From Calvatia gigantea (Eukaryota; Basidiomycota; Agaricomycetes; Agaricales; Lycoperdaceae), in the NCBI GenBank assembly GCA_025093985.1, contig JACAAK010000001.1:2728001-2792000 (forward strand): 64,000 bases of DNA. Direction: 5' to 3'. Below are positions 59,307-64,000 of this stretch, piece after piece. The stretch's first letter is position 1. The number at the start of each line of letters is the position of its first letter. The notes beneath the pieces were generated by a model, which saw only the letters and a program-made list of their open reading frames with translations, did no database searches and was not told the DNA's origin. Both the position numbers and the translations under genes were made by a program.

Positions 59307-60909
59307 ATGTTCGGGGGCTCACCCCTAAACCGCCTCTCTTGGTTGCGAAATTCTCACCATTTCCTCAACGCCATCGTCGACCTTCCACGAACCCAATGGC
59401 TCCTCTTCAACGCCGGCCAACCTTTGACCGTTTCCGACCCAAGCACCGCCACCGCCCTACTCCCTGCATATCTGACCACGTCTGAATTAACGGCTTTTCT
59501 CGGTCCTCGACCTTACTTTGGCCAAGGCAAAGAACCTGGTACACTCGTCCCAGACGAAATCAACAAAGTCCCGCAGAGTGTCACTGAGGCTGCACGCCAT
59601 CATCCTGACAGTCTCCCTGTCGTTTTCTTAGGTGTTCACGAGAAAAATGCGGGTGAAGATGGGGCGGCTGCGTTACCCTCCACTGAGTTCTCTTCACCTG
59701 ATACCGCCCTGGAAGGGTTAAATAAATTGGATGGAGTACCCTATTTTGCTGTGGATATCGCCGATTTAGTCGCAGACGGGAAATATACCGAAGAGAAATT
59801 GTTGGAGGTCCTTGAAGAGAGTACGCTAGGGAAGCAGGGTAAGACGTTTGCGTGGTCGGAGCCTCGGGCACTGATGACTGGGTTGGATTCGTTCACGGCT
59901 GCGGTATTTGCGTGCGCAAGGAGTTTGGTGGACTGGAATTTCAGGAACAAGGTGTGTGGCGTATCTTTGGACTAAGGGAGTTTTTCATTTTGACTGGTAA
60001 GTGTAGTATTGTCCTGGGTGTGGCAGCAAGACGTACTCAATGTGGGGTGGCTGGAAGAAGTCGTGCCCGGCATTACTACCTTGGGTTGATAACACTGGAA
60101 AGAAACCGTGTCCCTCAGGGTAAGGAAAATCCGGTTCTATTTATACTGTTGCTTATTATCGCTGTAGGAAAGGTTTGCATAATTACGCCCATCCAAGGAC
60201 GGATCCTGTGGTCATCATGATTGCCATCGACGAAACAGGCGAGAAAGTCCTTCTCGGTCGTGGTGTGAGTTGAGTTGCCGCAAGTACCTTGTCCAGCTAC
60301 GCCTAAGATACTCTCACAGAAAAGGTTCCCCGGGATGTTCTATTCAGCCTTTGCGGGTTTCATTGAACCAGGAGAGTCCTTCGAAGATGCAGTTGCTCGA
60401 GAGATGTGGGAAGAAGCTGGTGTCCGGGTCTGGAATATTCGATACCATTCTGGCCAGCCATGGGTACGCATTGATCAACATCTTTTTGCATGAGCCTAAC
60501 ATAAAGCGCGGTTAGCCATACCCTTCGACTCTCATGGTTGGCTTCTATTCTCGAGCAGATTCAAAGAAACCCATTCGAATTGATCTAGATAACGAGCTTG
60601 TTGGTACGTTATTTCGCTTATCTGTTTGTGAATTGATGAATTTAATTCGTGATAGACGCTCGATGGTTCACGAGAGAAGAGGTTCTCGCCATAATCAATG
60701 ATACTACTGATGTCCGAAGACACAAGGAATTGTCAGAGAGCTTTGGAGACAATAAAGGGGACGATCCAGCTAAACCCGAGGAGAAGAAACTGCAAGAAGC
60801 ACCTATCAAGTTCCCTCCCACAACGGCTATCGCTGGAGTATTAATTCGGGCGTGGGCAGAAAGGAAGATCGGGTTTGCAAACGAACAACCTGTTGTGCCT
60901 AGTTTGTGA
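59307..60909 (+). CDS. NPY1: NADH pyrophosphatase (NUDT12/NPY1 family Nudix hydrolase)
   Basis: Splits NADH and related dinucleotides, and in relatives also removes NAD caps from RNA. The N-terminal domain is followed by a zinc ribbon assembled across an intron (YCPGCGSKTYSMWGGWKKSC..PC). Then DPVVIMIAIDETGEKVLLGR and a complete Nudix box around 60355-60430 (Gly-x5-Glu-x7-Arg-Glu-x2-Glu-Glu-x-Gly). After it comes the SGQPWPYPSTLMVGF signature of NADH pyrophosphatases, built by the intron at about 60460-60514. The C-terminus is ENEQPVVPSL-like (FANEQPVVPSL); PSL resembles but does not match a PTS1, while many relatives are peroxisomal. Intact. A short upstream frame may dampen translation. Confidence 0.9.
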
Positions 60910-61122
60910 TTGTGCAGTGAATTCAGTGGATATCTCGGAAGTTCATTGTGTATTACTATCATGAACGTGGTTATCGTGATATCGTCAATGTTTTCGTTTG
61001 CCGTAACGTCGTGATGCAGTGTGAAATTCTTTTTACTAGTATCGTTTGGTTTCTGAATCTTTGCGTCTGCAATAAACAAGTGTCATTATTTTTTATGCCT
61101 TGGGCACAGAGGAGTAAATTGC

Positions 61123-61854
61123 TCACCTCACACCACAACAGTAGCAAGCTCTTGCCGACAAAAACCCCACCGCAATCCAAGTCGAAATCACGGCCACAAG
61201 CACCATCCAAACACCAGCCCCAAATTCAACTGCAAACTTCAAATCCTGCGCCTTTCGTATTTCATTCTTCACAACAATGACCAACACCAAATCGATCGCA
61301 AGAACAACACTGCTGAGAAGTCCTGTTACGATCGCCGAAAATAGAGTGAAGATGGAAACCGCGTGGGAGGCTAGAAATAAAGCGGAAATGAAAGTTATAA
61401 AGGCGAAGCCCGCGGAGACCGGGTGTAGGACGAGGATGACGCGCAGGGACGTTTCAACAGCGTTAACTACGGCGTCGGGTAAGCCTATAAGAGCACGGAT
61501 TTCCTCCGGCACGGTGTATCCCAGTTGGGGACCGAAGCATACGCCTCGGTTGGTCAGGATTGTTGGTCGGTTCAGCGCGCTAAGTATAATATACGAGTTA
61601 TATAATTAGCTTGGGTGATCGCTGCAAGGATATGCGACTCACCTCGAAGCACAGACACCCCATACACCGAAACGCAATTGAGTTGCGAGGCTTGTGGGTG
61701 GATTTGATGTCGACGTTGATTCCACAGAAAGGAGATATATAGGTTTGATGATCGTAAGTGAGAGACCGACAAGAAGGAGAAGGATGAACGTCGCGATAAG
61801 GAACGAGAACGCGACGATTGAGATAATTCGGTATGTCTGTAGCGGCCTCACCAT
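61123..61854 (-). CDS. SUR7/PalI (Rim9-like) four-span membrane protein
   Basis: Starts MVRPLQTYRIISIVAFSFLI, the first of four transmembrane segments. The luminal loop has LRFGVWGVCAS-SALNRPTI and GVCFGPQLGYTVPEEI (the conserved W-G-x-C..C-x-G pattern of the SUR7/PalI family). It continues with VILVLHPVSAGFAFITFISA, IFTLFSAIVTGLLSSVVLAI, VEFGAGVWMVLVAVISTWIA and ends SARACYCCGVR. One intron joins the two exons. Family members act in ambient-pH signalling (PalI/Rim9) or at eisosomes (Sur7). About 220 residues. Confidence 0.83.
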
Positions 61855-62118
61855 AGCTTACGGTGGTCGCCGTGGTTGAGAACAAGGCCAGGGTCCAGCC
61901 TCCTCTGACAGCCGTCATTTTATGGCAATAACAAAGCTGGTAGCGCGTTTATGTGCTTGTCCTGCTGACTCTTGTCTGATATGGAAGTGGGTGGGTCAAG
62001 ACGTGGGACACATCCATTATGCTTTGGGGCCTGAGGCATCCGTTAAACGTTAACGTTAAAGTATTATTGTAGGCAAGTTAATTACTCTGCGGGTGTCTTC
62101 CGGCTCAAATTTCAAAAT

Positions 62119-63172
62119 TCAAACCCGGGTAAGGCGGGACCACAACTGAGCCAACACATTCAGCTTCGGCTCTTCTAGTTTGATCCTCCGTATAAATCTC
62201 GAAGCATCTCTGAAGCCTCCCTCGCCAGGCGTCCGAGCCGACCATTTTTCAACGGCTTCGACAGTCTTCTTCTCAACCCAGCGCATACCCATGGCCTCTC
62301 TTTGCCATACACCAGTCGTCCAAACGACCAACGGGCCTCTTCCCTCTACCATGTGCTTCTCTCGAGCACTTTCCTTCTCAGTAGTATTCCCTTCCTTATT
62401 TGAAAAGGCTTCTTTAAGGAGGCCACGAGATTTGAGTGAACTACCTCGGAGTTTTGGGTTCGTTAGACGCATACGATTAGCCAGAACGACGTCGGTGAAT
62501 ATTCGGTCCCCCACAATAACAAGCTCATCGTCGGAGACGGGCCGATGAAGCGAGGAGAAGTAAGCCCGGATGGAGGTTACACAAGAATATGCCGGTTTGA
62601 GGGCATTGTGTTGCAAGACGGGGACCTGGAGGTGGTACGAGACAGATTCAGCCTATAGAGAATGGTGATTGGTGAACGCATCGAGTGGTTGACGGGGTTA
62701 CGAACTTGGAGGCCTCCTGGGTCCATAAACGTGCCAGCAGAGTTACTAACAATTAGGACATTGCCTTCGCCGAAGGTTCTTCGGCATTCATTCCATGCGG
62801 TCTGACTGGGGATCAGGAACCGCTCTTTCACTGAGATATTGGGTGGAGTACCTGAAGCTCTGGAACAAGGGTGTCCTGGTCGGGAATGGTCTAGGAAGCA
62901 AAAATAATAATAATCAGGAGTAAGTCTCGTGCACGTGGTAGATGGAGCATACGAGGCAATTGTCCTTGTCGAACACAGCACCACGGTAGCCTGCCTTCCG
63001 AAGGGCAGCAAAGTCAAGATAGCGAATGTCTTTCTGTGCAGGTGGGGGTCAGTTCTTGTTCAAATTCGTAGTCAACTACAAGCGCACCTTTGACTAAAAC
63101 ATTAGGAATGACAATTCTGGGGTATACCAGGAGCTGAAGGGGCGTAAGGAGCCCCGGAATGTTCAGCGGCAT
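62119..63172 (-). CDS. GEP4: Mitochondrial phosphatidylglycerophosphatase GEP4 (HAD family)
   Basis: Dephosphorylates phosphatidylglycerol phosphate in cardiolipin synthesis on the matrix side of the inner membrane. The start MPLNIPGLLTPLQLLVYPRI precedes IRYLDFAALRKAGYRGAVFD with DKDNCL (HAD nucleophile Asp). Later exons give NVLIVSNSAGTFMDPGGLQ (HAD motif II Ser), QHNALKPAYSC (conserved Lys) and DELVIVGDRIFTDVVLANRM (motif with acidic pair). They end with VVWTTGVWQREAMGMRWVEK and LWSRLTRV. At least four introns. Slightly longer than yeast Gep4 owing to a Lys/Glu-rich insert. The start is 183 bp from the divergent clathrin light chain. Confidence 0.88.
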
Positions 63173-63355
63173 TAGCGTCCTAACCACAAACAACGCGAAC
63201 TCAAATACTCAAGAGCGAGCTTGCAACGGAACGCGCTTATTTGGTCATATTGAATTCGGGAGCTTTAGCTTTAAATATGGTAAACTGCTCCCACGACTAC
63301 AGATCAGCGTCGTCAGCAAGTCACTGCAAACAATAATTTCCTCACAACACCGACC

Positions 63356-64000
63356 ATGGACTTCTTCAACAACGGAAATGACGACGTCGACGAATTTGAA
63401 CGCGCAACCTCCGCATTTCCGGACATCAGCCTCGATGGCTCTGGCGATATCCCTGCTGTTTCCACCAACAACTATTCTAATGCTGCGGGAGGAAGTGGAT
63501 TCTCCTTCGACGATTTTGACGAGGTAAAGGCCGCACCTCCGATGACGGTGACGGGTGACGACGAGATTGAGAAGTTTGAGAATGAGTTCCCGGAGATTGA
63601 AGTTCCTCCTGTGCAGGTATGTTCTCGTTTTCGTGTTTCATGTTTCGTGTATTGTGTTGAGATATACTTAATCCCCAGGCGCAGTCGCCTCCCGGTATAC
63701 CTACATTTACGAGCACTACCCCTTTTGCTCCAAGACCACAGCCTTCGGCTCTCACTTCTACGCCTATTTTGACTCAACCTGTTGAGGAAGAACCTGAGGT
63801 CATTAGGTGCGTTCGTAGCTTGTACAGTACCCGTATAGTTGGATGCTGACTTGTTTTTGGTATGCAAAGGCAATGGCGAGAGAAACAGCAGGAAGAGATT
63901 AAAGCTCGCGACGAGGCGTCTAAAACCAAGCGTCAAGAAACTATCTCCAAGGCGGAACGCGCCATTGACGAGTTCTACGAAGATTATGCAAGGAAAAAGG
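63356..64000 (+). CDS. CLC1: Clathrin light chain, 5' part (cut by window)
   Basis: Regulatory subunit of clathrin coats in endocytosis and trans-Golgi traffic. MDFFNNGNDDVDEFERATSA begins an acidic, flexible N-terminus containing FENEFPEIEVPPVQ. A second exon continues GIPTFTSTTPFAPRPQ..LTQPVEEEPEVI, and the third begins RQWREKQQEEIKARDEASKT, the heavy-chain-binding coiled coil, followed by ERAIDEFYEDYARKK at the edge. Introns lie at about 63616-63679 and 63808-63870. The rest is outside the window. Confidence 0.88.

Overview
This window comes from the nuclear genome of a filamentous basidiomycete, most likely an Agaricomycete. Almost every gene is broken by many short introns of about 45-65 nt with GT-AG ends (plus several GC-AG). 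The families also fit: F-box and BTB proteins, TKL-type kinases, a QDE-1-like RNA-dependent RNA polymerase, PalI, Hub1 and dynactin p25. Nothing prokaryotic, no CRISPR, no rRNA, and no convincing tRNA or intact transposon was seen. All calls come from reading the sequence and its translations; no database search was possible, and most gene ends are start-codon-to-stop-codon spans including introns.

Layout. 1-4294 (-): large nuclease-helicase running off the left edge. 4439-6091 (+): F-box protein. 6758-18923: the most striking block, with five genes from two enzyme families. Two are cytochrome b5/FMN flavohemoproteins of the flavocytochrome b2 type (6758-8920 - and 14892-17281 +). Three are isocitrate lyase/PEP-mutase superfamily proteins resembling oxaloacetate acetylhydrolase (10272-11907 +, 13179-14648 +, 17674-18923 -). 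Together they look like a gene cluster for oxalate formation by two routes, oxaloacetate to oxalate plus acetate and glyoxylate to oxalate. One flavohemoprotein ends in the peroxisomal signal SKL.

21222-35767 holds housekeeping and regulatory genes: a TDP2-like phosphodiesterase, a BTB protein, a TMEM70-like mitochondrial protein head-to-head with dynactin p25, mitochondrial HSP70 with a heat-shock element, a peroxisomal APH-type kinase-like protein, and a long alpha/beta hydrolase. 36486-46860 is a tandem duplication. A kinase-GST-TRAPPC11 block is followed by a second kinase with only the 3' scrap of the GST and the 5' scrap of TRAPPC11, now fused in one reading frame. 46970-64000 holds Hub1, a multi-span membrane protein, a coiled-coil protein of unknown function, a third kinase, an RNA-silencing RdRp, an NADH pyrophosphatase, PalI, the mitochondrial phosphatase GEP4 and the start of clathrin light chain.

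Oddities worth attention are the oxalate cluster, two 9-nt micro-exons (one carrying a heme ligand), at least six GC-AG introns, three single-base frameshifts in otherwise conserved genes (real or assembly errors), and the duplication-deletion chimera.
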